Shown here in pieces: positions 1-7,824 of a stretch of 34,931 nucleotides of DNA. Within the stretch, counting starts at the first letter, position 1, and every line of letters starts with the position of its first letter. Origin of the DNA: Bdellovibrionales bacterium. Lineage in GTDB: Bacteria > Bdellovibrionota_C > UBA2361 > RFPC01. Under the pieces are notes generated by a model. The model had not been told where the DNA came from. It did not search any database and saw only the letters and a program-made list of their open reading frames with translations. The stretch is taken from positions 1-34,931 of the forward strand of contig JAGRAO010000007.1 in assembly GCA_020434565.1 (NCBI GenBank), given 5' to 3'. Both the position numbers and the translations under genes were made by a program.

Positions 1-988
1 CCTCTTTGAGAACACTCAAGAGCGGAAGGATGCTGCAGTAGTCGGCAGTGCTAAGAGAAAGGAGCGAGATCTCTTCGTGACCTGTTCCACGGAGGCTTTT
101 TTCAACTATCTTTCGAATCTGTTCTGGACTGCGCTCGCGCTGGGGACGATAGAGATATCCGGCTTGGCAAAATCGGCACCCACGAACACATCCTCGCATC
201 ACTTCAACGGAGAGCCGATCGTGGACGGCTTGAATGTTTGGAAGGATCGGGGCCTCAGGAAAGGGGGCTTCTTCAAGTGTGGCGAGCACTCTTCTCTCGA
301 TCGGAAACTTTTGAGATGACTCGAATGGGACCTCGAATCGACCTGTCCCAGTTACTGCGGTTTTGCTCAAACTCGGGACATAGACTCCTGTAATCTCAGA
401 CAGGAGAGCAAGCCGCTCTTCCCTTGGGAGCCCCCGTCGCTTGGCCTCAAGTAGTTGTTCGTTAAACTCAAGTACGAGCTCTTCGCCATCACCAACTAAA
501 AAAGCATCGAAGAAGTCAGCGAATGGCTCCGGGTGGTATGCAACCGGGCCTCCACCAATAATGAGGGGTGACTGTTCTTCTCGATCTCTCTGGAGGAAAG
601 GAATACGTCCAAGGTCGAGAATAGTGAGGATTCCAGACATGCACAGCTCGTACTGCAGACTAAATCCCACCCAGTCAAACTCTTCAAGAAGCCGCTTAGA
701 CTCAAGAGAACGGAGAGGAGCGCCGCGTTCTCGGAGGAGCTTCTCCATATCCGGTAGCGGCACGTAGACTCGCTCAGCCCACCAGGAGGGCGTTCGATTG
801 AGGAGATCATAGAGAATTTGATAACCGGTGTGCGACATCCCGACTTCGTAGGTATCCGGGAATGCGAGGCACATCCTCAACTCCACGCTCCGCTCGTCTT
901 TAACGACTGAGCCGAGTTCTCCGCCGAGGTATTGGGCGGGGCGGCTTACCTGGAGCAATTCATTCTGGTCTATCTGCGGGTAGGTCAT
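1..988 (-). CDS. B12-binding radical SAM protein, TIGR03960-like (3' end beyond window)
   Basis: The minus strand is open from the ATG at 988 to the window edge (329 residues visible), so the C-terminal part is missing. The N-terminus has the family-like phrase ending QYLGGELGS and continues into a cobalamin-binding-like Rossmann region (AFPDTYEVGMSHTGYQIL, then PLIIGGGPVAYHPEPFADFF). The radical SAM cluster motif CVRGCRFC is at residues 267-274 (Cys267, Cys271, Cys274), followed by YRPQRERSPEQI, typical of TIGR03960. Such proteins bind a 4Fe-4S cluster and S-adenosylmethionine; the physiological reaction of this family is not established to my knowledge. The ATG at 988 was chosen because the conserved N-terminus starts directly after it; its ribosome binding site is weak. 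The gene is divergent from smc across about 300 bp. Family assignment is confident, function is not. Confidence 0.88.
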   Translation of the reverse strand, partial: MTYPQIDQNELLQVSRPAQYLGGELGSVVKDERSVELRMCLAFPDTYEVGMSHTGYQILYDLLNRTPSWWAERVYVPLPDMEKLLRERGAPLRSLESKRLLEEFDWVGFSLQYELCMSGILTILDLGRIPFLQRDREEQSPLIIGGGPVAYHPEPFADFFDAFLVGDGEELVLEFNEQLLEAKRRGLPREERLALLSEITGVYVPSLSKTAVTGTGRFEVPFESSQKFPIERRVLATLEEAPFPEAPILPNIQAVHDRLSVEVMRGCVRGCRFCQAGYLYRPQRERSPEQIRKIVEKSLRGTGHEEISLLSLSTADYCSILPLLSVLKE

Positions 989-1168
989 CTCTGTTCTCGA
1001 TTCTTTCGTGTTCGAACATACGGACTCTCCTCTCTCTTGTCGAAGGAGGGCTGGGTGGGCCCCTTACTTGGGATCTTGAGTATTCTGGGTGCAATCCACG
1101 AATCGTTTAAACCTATGTTTGACTCCTTTGGGGGCGTACAGTATCAATAGCCAAAACCACATGGGTGA

Positions 1169-1197
1169 TTGATTTGGTGGTTTAATTTACTTAAAGT
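1169..1197 (+). promoter_or_regulatory. Possible smc promoter in the divergent 989-1287 spacer
   Basis: TTGATT (1169-1174) and TAAAGT (1192-1197) are 17 bp apart, each matching the sigma-70 consensus at 4 of 6 positions. The rest of the spacer toward smc (1180-1265) is strongly AT-rich. AGGA at about 1271 lies upstream of the smc ATG at 1288. No gene is seen in 989-1287. This is a weak promoter call by eye. Confidence 0.25.
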
Positions 1198-1287
1198 CCA
1201 TGCTGAACTTCGTTCACGAGCATTCCTTTAACTATAAGATATTATTTCTATTTTTAGTTTGGCATTGGTTAAGGACAGTAAGAGAAT

Positions 1288-4200
1288 ATGCGTGTAACCC
1301 GAATTGAGATCTTTGGATTTAAGTCCTTTATGGAGCGCCTGATTCTTCCCCTGGATGCCGGCGTTACTGGGGTTGTTGGCCCAAACGGGTGCGGAAAGTC
1401 AAATATTGTAGACGCCTTACGATGGGTTCTTGGTGAAACCAAGGCTCGAAATCTTCGAGGAGGAGTGCTCGAAGACGTTATTTTTAATGGAACCGATAAG
1501 CTCAGACCACTCGGCTTGGCTGAGGTGAGTCTTACTCTTCGATCACGGGGCGAGAGTCTCTTCGATGATATTGTCGAAGTCGATAGCGAAACAGAGATTC
1601 TCACTGAGCTTGCAGCAGCTGAGCTCGAAGTAAAGCAACGCAACAAAGACCTCAAGGCTACAGCGGACGCTCTTGAAGGCTCTGGGAGTGAGGCAGTTGC
1701 TGAATCTGGAATCAACGAATCAGAAGAAAGCCCCTCGGAAGAGAGTCCTGAGCCTCAACGTGAAGGAGTTCTCTCGCATGAAGAGATTCCAGATGAGAGA
1801 TCTGCGAGTGGGGAAATTGGGGGAAACGGTCGACCAAAGTTGACTGTGATTCTTGGAAAGCGTGGTCCGGCTTTCGAGGGGCACGGAGATGACAGCGAGG
1901 GGGGTTGTTCATCGGAAGAGGTGTCGAAGGATGAACCGGCCGAGCTCGCGCAAACGATTGAAGCCGCTACCGATGAGACTCCGAAAGAGAAAGCAGCTCT
2001 CCCTCCTCCAGCAGCGTTAGTACAGAAATTTTCATGGCTTCGAGCTGCAAGCGAAGTACAGGTTACTCGGCGACTGTATCGAAGTGGGGAGTCGGAGTAT
2101 TTCATAAACCGAGTGCCATGCCGACTTCGTGATTTGAAGGAGCTCTTTCGCGCATCGGGTATTAGCGCCCGTGCATATACTCTTGTTGCTCAGGGAGAGG
2201 TCTCTCGAATTGTGACGGCAAAGCCTGAGGAGCGAAGGATCATCCTCGAAGAAGCGGCAGGGATCGCAGGTTTTCGGGATAAGATCCAGGCGGCACAACG
2301 AAGGCTCTCTGATACCGCAATCAATATTTCGCGAATAGATGATATTCACAAAGAGGTCGTGCGTCAGGTCAATTCTCTCCGTCGTCAGGCTGCCAAAGCG
2401 CGGAGCCGACAGACGTTGAAGGAGGAATTGAAAGACATCGAATTTCTCCTCTTCGCTCACTCTCAGCTCCATAACGAACGAAAGCTCGATGAAGCCAAGC
2501 GCAAACTGGAACAAGCGAAAAACGACGAGGAGCGGTGTCAAGCGCTTTTGCAGAAAGCTCAATCCCAGGAGTCGTTTGCCCGATCGGAATTGATGCGTGT
2601 CGATGTGGTCGGTGACGAGCTTCGTTCGAAGATTGATACTCTGAAGGAGGAGATCAACAACCGTGCTCGGCGTCGTTCTGAGAAGAAATCTCGCTTGAGT
2701 GAATTGAGCGCGTTTGAACTTTCTCGTCAGACGGAACTCGAGCGACTGCATGAGCGTCAGAAAACTCTTGAAGAACGAGAAGAACAGTCGCGCGCTCAGC
2801 AAGTTGAGCTCGAGAACGAGGCGACGAGACTCCAGCAGGCTATCGATGAGATAGGAGATGCAGGAGAATCGGAACTCGAGGCAGTCACCGCTCGCCTAAG
2901 AGAGTTTGAGCAGAGTCTTCGTGAAGCAGAATACGCATACAGAGGCTCCAAAGAAGAACATGCTCGAGTTGAAGGAGAATTGGCTGGAGTGAGACGACAG
3001 TTTCTCGCTTCTTCACCGCTTGCGAAGCTTAAGAAAGCTGCTGAGCAAGGGGTCTCAGAGAATGACTCGACGCTTCGAATGTTAATTGATGGGATCGAAG
3101 TTCGACCTGAGATCGCTAAGGCGCTTGAAGCCATCCTTCAAAATAGGGCCGCATATCTGTTAGCAGACGATCCACACGATGTCGCCCGTCGATTGACGCA
3201 GACATCGATGGCCCAGGAAGAGGGAGCTGCATTTGGAGTTCTCCGCTCAGGGGATTTGAGCCGACCACAGTCGACAGAACCGAATACCATTCCTTTTCCC
3301 GCGCTGTGGAGTGAGCTCGTCGTCGAACCTCAGTTCTCAGCTGCTGCTCATCGCCTTTTGGACTCGGTCTATCTTGTGGATACCTTCGAAGAAGCGATGG
3401 GATATTTCGCGTCTTCTCCGGATTCTTCAATTGTTTGCGTTTCCCGAGAAGGGGATGTCATAGACCGGGACAGCTTCTTCCGCTTTCGACATGAGGGTGG
3501 GCTTGTTCAGATGCGTGCTCAAATTGAAGAGCTCCAATCGAAAACTGAGTCTCTTCAAACTTTGTTGGGAGAACAAGAACAAGTCGTTTCGCAGATCCGA
3601 GAACAGGAAGGGCAAACAAGAGCCAAGCGCGAAGAGTTACTCACCATCGCTCGTGAGAAACAGCGGAAAGCGAAAGAACTCGGAAATGAGTTGGGCGCCG
3701 TTCGCGGACGCCGCCAATCGCTCATGTCTGGGCTCGATCAGATCAGGGGAGACCAAGAGCGCCTTTTGCAGCAGATTCGTGAAGCTCGCGAGCGTATTCA
3801 AGAATTTCGAAAGGAGAAAGTTCAGGTTCAGGAGGAGTTGGATGCCCTTGTTCCAGATGAAGAGAAGGCCCTTCATGCTCAGGTGCGAGAGCTTCAGGGA
3901 GAATATCTTGAACTGGATGAGGTTCGACAAAAGCATAGGGGCGAACTTTCTCAGTTAATACTTGCCGTAGAGCGAGAGCGTTCTGGACTCGATTCCTCTC
4001 GGGGTGTCGTGTCGGATCAGCAGCTCGAGTTGCAGCGCCTCGGTATGGAGCTTGAACACAGCAAGGAACGAATTGAAGAAGAGTATGGCCATGATATGTT
4101 TCTTCAGCAAAGTGAGAGCTTCAGAATCCGAGCATCTGAACTTTCGGATGCACAAGTAGAAGAGCAACGGGAGGCTCGTTCAAAGATACGCGCTCGTATC

Positions 4201-4821
4201 GTCCGTGAGGGAGAAGTCGACCCGAGTTCGATCGAGCGTTTTGAGGAGGAATCAAAAAGACTCGAGGATCTCGAATCGCAGAAAAAAGATCTTGAAAGTG
4301 CCTCGGATACCCTTTCAAAGACCGTTGAGCGACTTAAGGCGACTTCCCAAGAAAGATTTGTGAGAACGTTTGACCTGGTGCAGAAGAACTTTGAAAAGCT
4401 CGTTCCTCGGCTTTTTGGTGGAGGAGTGGGCTCTTTGGAGCTTCTTGATCCTGAAAATCCACTCGAGAGTGGGGTGAGCATTATGACTCGGCCTCCTGGA
4501 AAAAAGCCAAAGAGCATCGATCTCCTCTCTGGAGGAGAGAAGGCGTTGTGCGCCACCGCGCTGATTTTTTCGATGTTCCTCGTGCGGCCAAGTCCACTGT
4601 GTGTTCTCGACGAAGTCGATGCCCCGCTCGATGATGCGAACCTGGTTCGATTTTTGTCTCTCGTGAAAGAGATGAGCGATCGAACCCAGTTTATTATGAT
4701 TACCCACAATAAGGGATCGATGGCATCGGCAGACAAGCTGGTGGGAGTCACGATGGAGCAGCCGGGGGCAACCAAGGTCATTAGTGTTTCCCTACAGGAA
4801 GCGTACGACCAAGTCGCGTAA
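1288..4821 (+). CDS. smc: Chromosome segregation ATPase SMC with an enlarged head insertion
   Basis: SMC is an ABC-type ATPase that dimerises and, with ScpA/ScpB, loops and organises DNA for chromosome segregation. The 1177-residue product has Walker A GPNGCGKSN at 31-39, the conserved head segment RRLYRSGESEYFINRVPCR from about residue 261, a long coiled coil, a divergent hinge at about 590-735, a second coiled coil at about 742-1020, the ABC signature LLSGGEKAL near 1080 and Walker B CVLDEVDAPLDD near 1105. Odd: about 170 residues lie between EVSLTL (ending at 84) and EVQVTRR (from 256), where most SMCs have about 25. The extra part is Glu/Ser/Pro-rich and looks disordered. Total length stays normal because the arms are shorter than usual. 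ftsY follows on the same strand, a common arrangement, but after 386 bp. Confidence 0.97.
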   Translation: MRVTRIEIFGFKSFMERLILPLDAGVTGVVGPNGCGKSNIVDALRWVLGETKARNLRGGVLEDVIFNGTDKLRPLGLAEVSLTLRSRGESLFDDIVEVDSETEILTELAAAELEVKQRNKDLKATADALEGSGSEAVAESGINESEESPSEESPEPQREGVLSHEEIPDERSASGEIGGNGRPKLTVILGKRGPAFEGHGDDSEGGCSSEEVSKDEPAELAQTIEAATDETPKEKAALPPPAALVQKFSWLRAASEVQVTRRLYRSGESEYFINRVPCRLRDLKELFRASGISARAYTLVAQGEVSRIVTAKPEERRIILEEAAGIAGFRDKIQAAQRRLSDTAINISRIDDIHKEVVRQVNSLRRQAAKARSRQTLKEELKDIEFLLFAHSQLHNERKLDEAKRKLEQAKNDEERCQALLQKAQSQESFARSELMRVDVVGDELRSKIDTLKEEINNRARRRSEKKSRLSELSAFELSRQTELERLHERQKTLEEREEQSRAQQVELENEATRLQQAIDEIGDAGESELEAVTARLREFEQSLREAEYAYRGSKEEHARVEGELAGVRRQFLASSPLAKLKKAAEQGVSENDSTLRMLIDGIEVRPEIAKALEAILQNRAAYLLADDPHDVARRLTQTSMAQEEGAAFGVLRSGDLSRPQSTEPNTIPFPALWSELVVEPQFSAAAHRLLDSVYLVDTFEEAMGYFASSPDSSIVCVSREGDVIDRDSFFRFRHEGGLVQMRAQIEELQSKTESLQTLLGEQEQVVSQIREQEGQTRAKREELLTIAREKQRKAKELGNELGAVRGRRQSLMSGLDQIRGDQERLLQQIREARERIQEFRKEKVQVQEELDALVPDEEKALHAQVRELQGEYLELDEVRQKHRGELSQLILAVERERSGLDSSRGVVSDQQLELQRLGMELEHSKERIEEEYGHDMFLQQSESFRIRASELSDAQVEEQREARSKIRARIVREGEVDPSSIERFEEESKRLEDLESQKKDLESASDTLSKTVERLKATSQERFVRTFDLVQKNFEKLVPRLFGGGVGSLELLDPENPLESGVSIMTRPPGKKPKSIDLLSGGEKALCATALIFSMFLVRPSPLCVLDEVDAPLDDANLVRFLSLVKEMSDRTQFIMITHNKGSMASADKLVGVTMEQPGATKVISVSLQEAYDQVA

Positions 4822-5207
4822 ATCTGGTTGGAGGCTTGTCGGGGGAGTTGGGTCTCTCGCTTGAACGTTCCCGGTTTAAGAGGGGCGTTTTCCCTTGAAG
4901 TATTGTTTTATCGTTTAGGGCATTTTAAATCCTCTTCAATACTGAACTGTGGTCTGCGTGCATAACTTAGCGGCAGTCTGGCCTACATGAAGAGTGAGTC
5001 CTCACAGCAATTTGCACATGAAGAGAGCGTGTTTCGGCTTCTGACAAATTCCTGAAGAATAAAGTGGGTTTTATAGAGTGGAACTCTCGAGCCAGAGACG
5101 TATACTCTACAGGGCTTCCGACGAAATCGGCGATTTTGATTGGTTTGAAAAGATATCAGTAGAGAGGCGTTTGGCAAACTCTCCTCGTCACAATAAAAGA
5201 ATGAAAC
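4822..5207 (+). other. smc-ftsY intergenic region, no gene seen
   Basis: This 386-bp stretch holds no convincing reading frame; the longest candidate on the minus strand would overlap the ftsY start and has no family resemblance. It contains short dyads only, such as AGAGT/ACTCT around 5075-5090 and CCGA/TCGG at about 5119-5131. I could not find a strong promoter or terminator. The length suggests ftsY has its own transcription start rather than depending on smc read-through. Confidence 0.5.
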
Positions 5208-6833
5208 ATGGTTGATTTTCACAATAGCCTTTTAGAGTTCTTAAAGGGGATTTCCAATTCGATTGGAACTGGTGATGTTCAAGGTGACTTTACAGTCTTG
5301 GTGCTCATTCTCGTTATTGCTCTGGGCCTCCCGCTAACCTTTCTTATCATTCGTCGCTCTAGTAAAGGAGGCGCTGCCTCGAATCGTCACTCTGACGGCT
5401 TCGATCGCTTGAGTGGAATTGCCGGGCGAGTTGAGCGGTTCGACATGAATATGAACTCTATTCGCACGGAGACGATGCGAAATGTCGAGATGCTCAAAAC
5501 TCGAGTGGGTGAGCTTGAGGCTGAAATTAAAGCTCTGAGGCGGCGAGTCGCAGCCTTGGATGGCCAGACTGATTTTTCCCCAAAGACCGAGCACTTTGAA
5601 GTTCCCGATGTCGAGGTGACGGAAAGGGTTTCTCTTGAGAGTTTTTCACCTCCTGAAGTGGGAACCGAGAGAGAGGAGAGTTCAGACTCTCGTGAGCCGG
5701 TAGCTTTCGATGACGGATTTCTCTCGCCCTCAGATGCTGTTGAGCAAGCGGAAAAGGTCCATGAACGAGAGACTTCGGAGGCAATCCGACAACAACGCGA
5801 AACTCAGGAGGAATACGAAAGAGAGGGAAAAGAAAAGAAGCACACGTTGAGCTTTGGGCTCAAGAAGACACGAATCGGACTCTTCGAAAAGCTTCGTGGA
5901 GTGTTTTCATCGAAGAGTCGGCTTGATGAAGAAACGCTTGAAGAACTCGAGGCCCTCCTTATCAGCGCCGATCTCGGTGTTCAACTTGTGACCGATTTGA
6001 TGGAAGAGTTGAGGCGAGAGGTGTCGTCTGGTTCGGATATTTCAGAAGAGAAACTCACGAGCCTCTTGAAGGGAAAGATCCTTTCCAGGCTTGATGATGA
6101 CTCTTCGGCTCAAACAGCAATTTCGCCAAAGCAAGTTGAAGGCGCTCCACTCGTTGTGATGATGGTTGGTGTAAACGGTGTCGGAAAGACTACCACGACC
6201 GCCAAACTTGCAGAGCGGTGGAAAACGGAAAATGCAAAGGTTCTTATGGTTGCCGCTGACACCTTTCGAGCTGCTGCCGTCAAGCAGCTTCAGGAGTGGG
6301 GTGAGCGCATTGGCGTTGATGTGGCAGCTGGTGAAGAGAACGCAAAGCCTTCTTCGGTCGTCTTTGATGCTATGGAGCAAGCGGTTGAGGGGGATTTTGA
6401 TGTTGTGCTGATCGATACGGCCGGTCGTCTTCATACCCGTACGAACTTGATGCAGGAGCTTCAAGGGGTGCGAAATGTCATTGAGAAACATATTCCGGGT
6501 GCTCCACACGAGACGCTCCTCGTAGTTGATGGTTCTACAGGCCAGAACGCTCTGTCTCAGGCGAAGGAGTTTCATTCTGCAACCCCACTTACCGGGCTCG
6601 TCGTGACGAAACTCGATGGAACTCCGAAGGGCGGAATTGTTGTTGCGATTAAATCCGAGGTAGGAACACCGGTTCGATATATTGGCGTAGGAGAATCCGC
6701 AGCCGATTTGCGAGAGTTTGATGCGAATGAGTTCGTTGAGGCCCTTTTTGACTCCTCAGAGAAAACCGATACTGACGAACTTGGTGCTCACGCAAAAACC
6801 CGCCGGAAACGGAGGGCGACAGCCGGATATTGA
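5208..6833 (+). CDS. ftsY: Signal recognition particle receptor FtsY, membrane-anchored form
   Basis: FtsY is the SRP receptor GTPase that delivers ribosome-nascent chain complexes to the SecYEG translocon at the inner membrane. The 541-residue protein starts with a hydrophobic segment at about residues 28-49 (LVLILVIALGLPLTFLII) that probably forms a transmembrane anchor. A short coiled-coil-like part and an acidic linker follow to about 205. The N domain begins near 215 (LKKTRIGLFEKLRGVF). The G domain shows G1 GVNGVGKTTTT from 321, DTAGR at 403-407 and TKLDG at 467-471. A basic tail (KTRRKRRATAGY) ends the protein. Many FtsY proteins, such as that of E. coli, lack a true transmembrane helix, so this form is notable but known in other lineages. 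The Shine-Dalgarno sequence is weak. The gene converges on the hydrolase gene with a 10-bp gap. Confidence 0.97.
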   Translation: MVDFHNSLLEFLKGISNSIGTGDVQGDFTVLVLILVIALGLPLTFLIIRRSSKGGAASNRHSDGFDRLSGIAGRVERFDMNMNSIRTETMRNVEMLKTRVGELEAEIKALRRRVAALDGQTDFSPKTEHFEVPDVEVTERVSLESFSPPEVGTEREESSDSREPVAFDDGFLSPSDAVEQAEKVHERETSEAIRQQRETQEEYEREGKEKKHTLSFGLKKTRIGLFEKLRGVFSSKSRLDEETLEELEALLISADLGVQLVTDLMEELRREVSSGSDISEEKLTSLLKGKILSRLDDDSSAQTAISPKQVEGAPLVVMMVGVNGVGKTTTTAKLAERWKTENAKVLMVAADTFRAAAVKQLQEWGERIGVDVAAGEENAKPSSVVFDAMEQAVEGDFDVVLIDTAGRLHTRTNLMQELQGVRNVIEKHIPGAPHETLLVVDGSTGQNALSQAKEFHSATPLTGLVVTKLDGTPKGGIVVAIKSEVGTPVRYIGVGESAADLREFDANEFVEALFDSSEKTDTDELGAHAKTRRKRRATAGY

Positions 6834-6843
6834 AAGAGTCGGG

Positions 6844-7500
6844 TCATAAAGTGCTCTCGGTTGATTGATCAATAAAGGAGCCTGTTTTGATAAATCGGAT
6901 ACACAAGTCATGAGCGTCTTTGCGGAGAGGAAGAGCCCAGTGGTTTGTGTCCACCGAAACATGTTCCGTAAGAGCTTCGGATTGAGTTTCTCTTAGCTGC
7001 ACCAGAATGTCGTTCTCCTCTTTGAGGAAGGGATTGCAGACTCTTGCGAAGGAGGATTTTCCGGCGATCATCCCAACCGTTGCTGAGCTTTGGGGGAGAA
7101 ATTCTTGCGAATTGGCGAGATCGAGAAAACATTTGCCAAAAATCAAACCAGAACCTGGTATCCGTGACACTTTTTTTGCCAACTCACTCCCGTTGATTGG
7201 ACTACCGAGAAAAACGACACGATGAACAGCGTTCATCGCAAACTCTTGATAGGTTCCTATCATCTCCGCACAGATAACACCTCCGAGAGAAAAGCATACA
7301 ATGCTCACCGAAGAATCTCGTTCTCGAAGATAGTCCACAAGAAGTTCTGCGCACTGACTGACGTTGTTTCGACGTGGAGAGTAAGAGAAGAAAGGAGTAT
7401 GAAAGCCTTCTTCACGAAATCGTCGGGCCAAAGGACCAAGAAAGAGCCGAACTCTCTCCATTCCGTGAACGAAGACCACAAGAGAAGGACACGCGTCCAT
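6844..7500 (-). CDS. Small alpha/beta-hydrolase, lipase-like
   Basis: This 218-residue protein has the layout of an alpha/beta-hydrolase of the PGAP1/lipase type: an oxyanion-side HG at residues 12-13 (VVFVHGM), a nucleophile elbow around Ser71 (IVCFSLGGV), a probable acid Asp164 and a probable catalytic His187 (NHWALP). The elbow reads C-x-S-x-G, with Cys in place of the usual first Gly. No signal peptide is seen, so it is likely cytoplasmic. TAGGAG lies at 7513-7518, about 12 bases upstream of the ATG at 7500, which supports that start. It is convergent with ftsY. The substrate cannot be deduced: lipase, esterase or acyltransferase roles are all possible. Triad positions are inferred from order and spacing. 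Confidence 0.75.
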   Translation of the reverse strand: MDACPSLVVFVHGMERVRLFLGPLARRFREEGFHTPFFSYSPRRNNVSQCAELLVDYLRERDSSVSIVCFSLGGVICAEMIGTYQEFAMNAVHRVVFLGSPINGSELAKKVSRIPGSGLIFGKCFLDLANSQEFLPQSSATVGMIAGKSSFARVCNPFLKEENDILVQLRETQSEALTEHVSVDTNHWALPLRKDAHDLCIRFIKTGSFIDQSTESTL

Positions 7501-7623
7501 AAATCTCTGAAACTCCTACGATTATCGGGGGGCTCCCCTTCCTCGTCTACCCTACCGTAACTCCGAAAATTCACAAAGCTGATACATTTCTGTGACAACA
7601 GAAGTCCTGAATCTCTTTATCCT

Positions 7624-7731
7624 TTACTGGAAGTTCGGGTTTGGAGTCAGAGGTTTTTCCCCCTTTTTCAGAAGCTTTTCAAGAGTCTCCTCTCCCAGGA
7701 GTTCGGAGATTGTGAAGTCGCTTCTCAGCAT
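7624..7731 (-). CDS. Possible 35-residue small protein, unknown
   Basis: In the gap between the hydrolase and the RNase D-like gene, the minus strand holds a 35-codon frame from ATG 7731 to TAA at 7624. It starts MLRSDFTISELLGEETLEK and ends in a Pro/Asn-rich tail. The middle would form an amphipathic helix, which is more protein-like than most chance frames. There is no clear Shine-Dalgarno sequence, and I recognise no family. The rest of 7501-7824 holds only the RBS regions of the two flanking genes. Low confidence; comparative data would decide. Confidence 0.22.
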   Translation of the reverse strand: MLRSDFTISELLGEETLEKLLKKGEKPLTPNPNFQ

Positions 7732-7824
7732 CTGCAAGCGTGCGTTCTCTCATCACCTGATCCATTTTCGCAGTTTCGAGGTCCTGGATCCTTCCCTCAA
7801 AGAGAGAGGGGTAGGAGTATCCCG

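Noticed and set aside
2032-2802. 256-codon open frame antisense to smc
   Set aside because: It lies wholly within smc, whose protein is strongly conserved here; the antisense product has no recognisable domain and follows from codon bias of the coiled coil.
4104-4781. 225-codon antisense frame opposite the SMC C-terminal head
   Set aside because: Mirror of a conserved coding region, Ser/Arg-rich low-complexity translation, no start signal.
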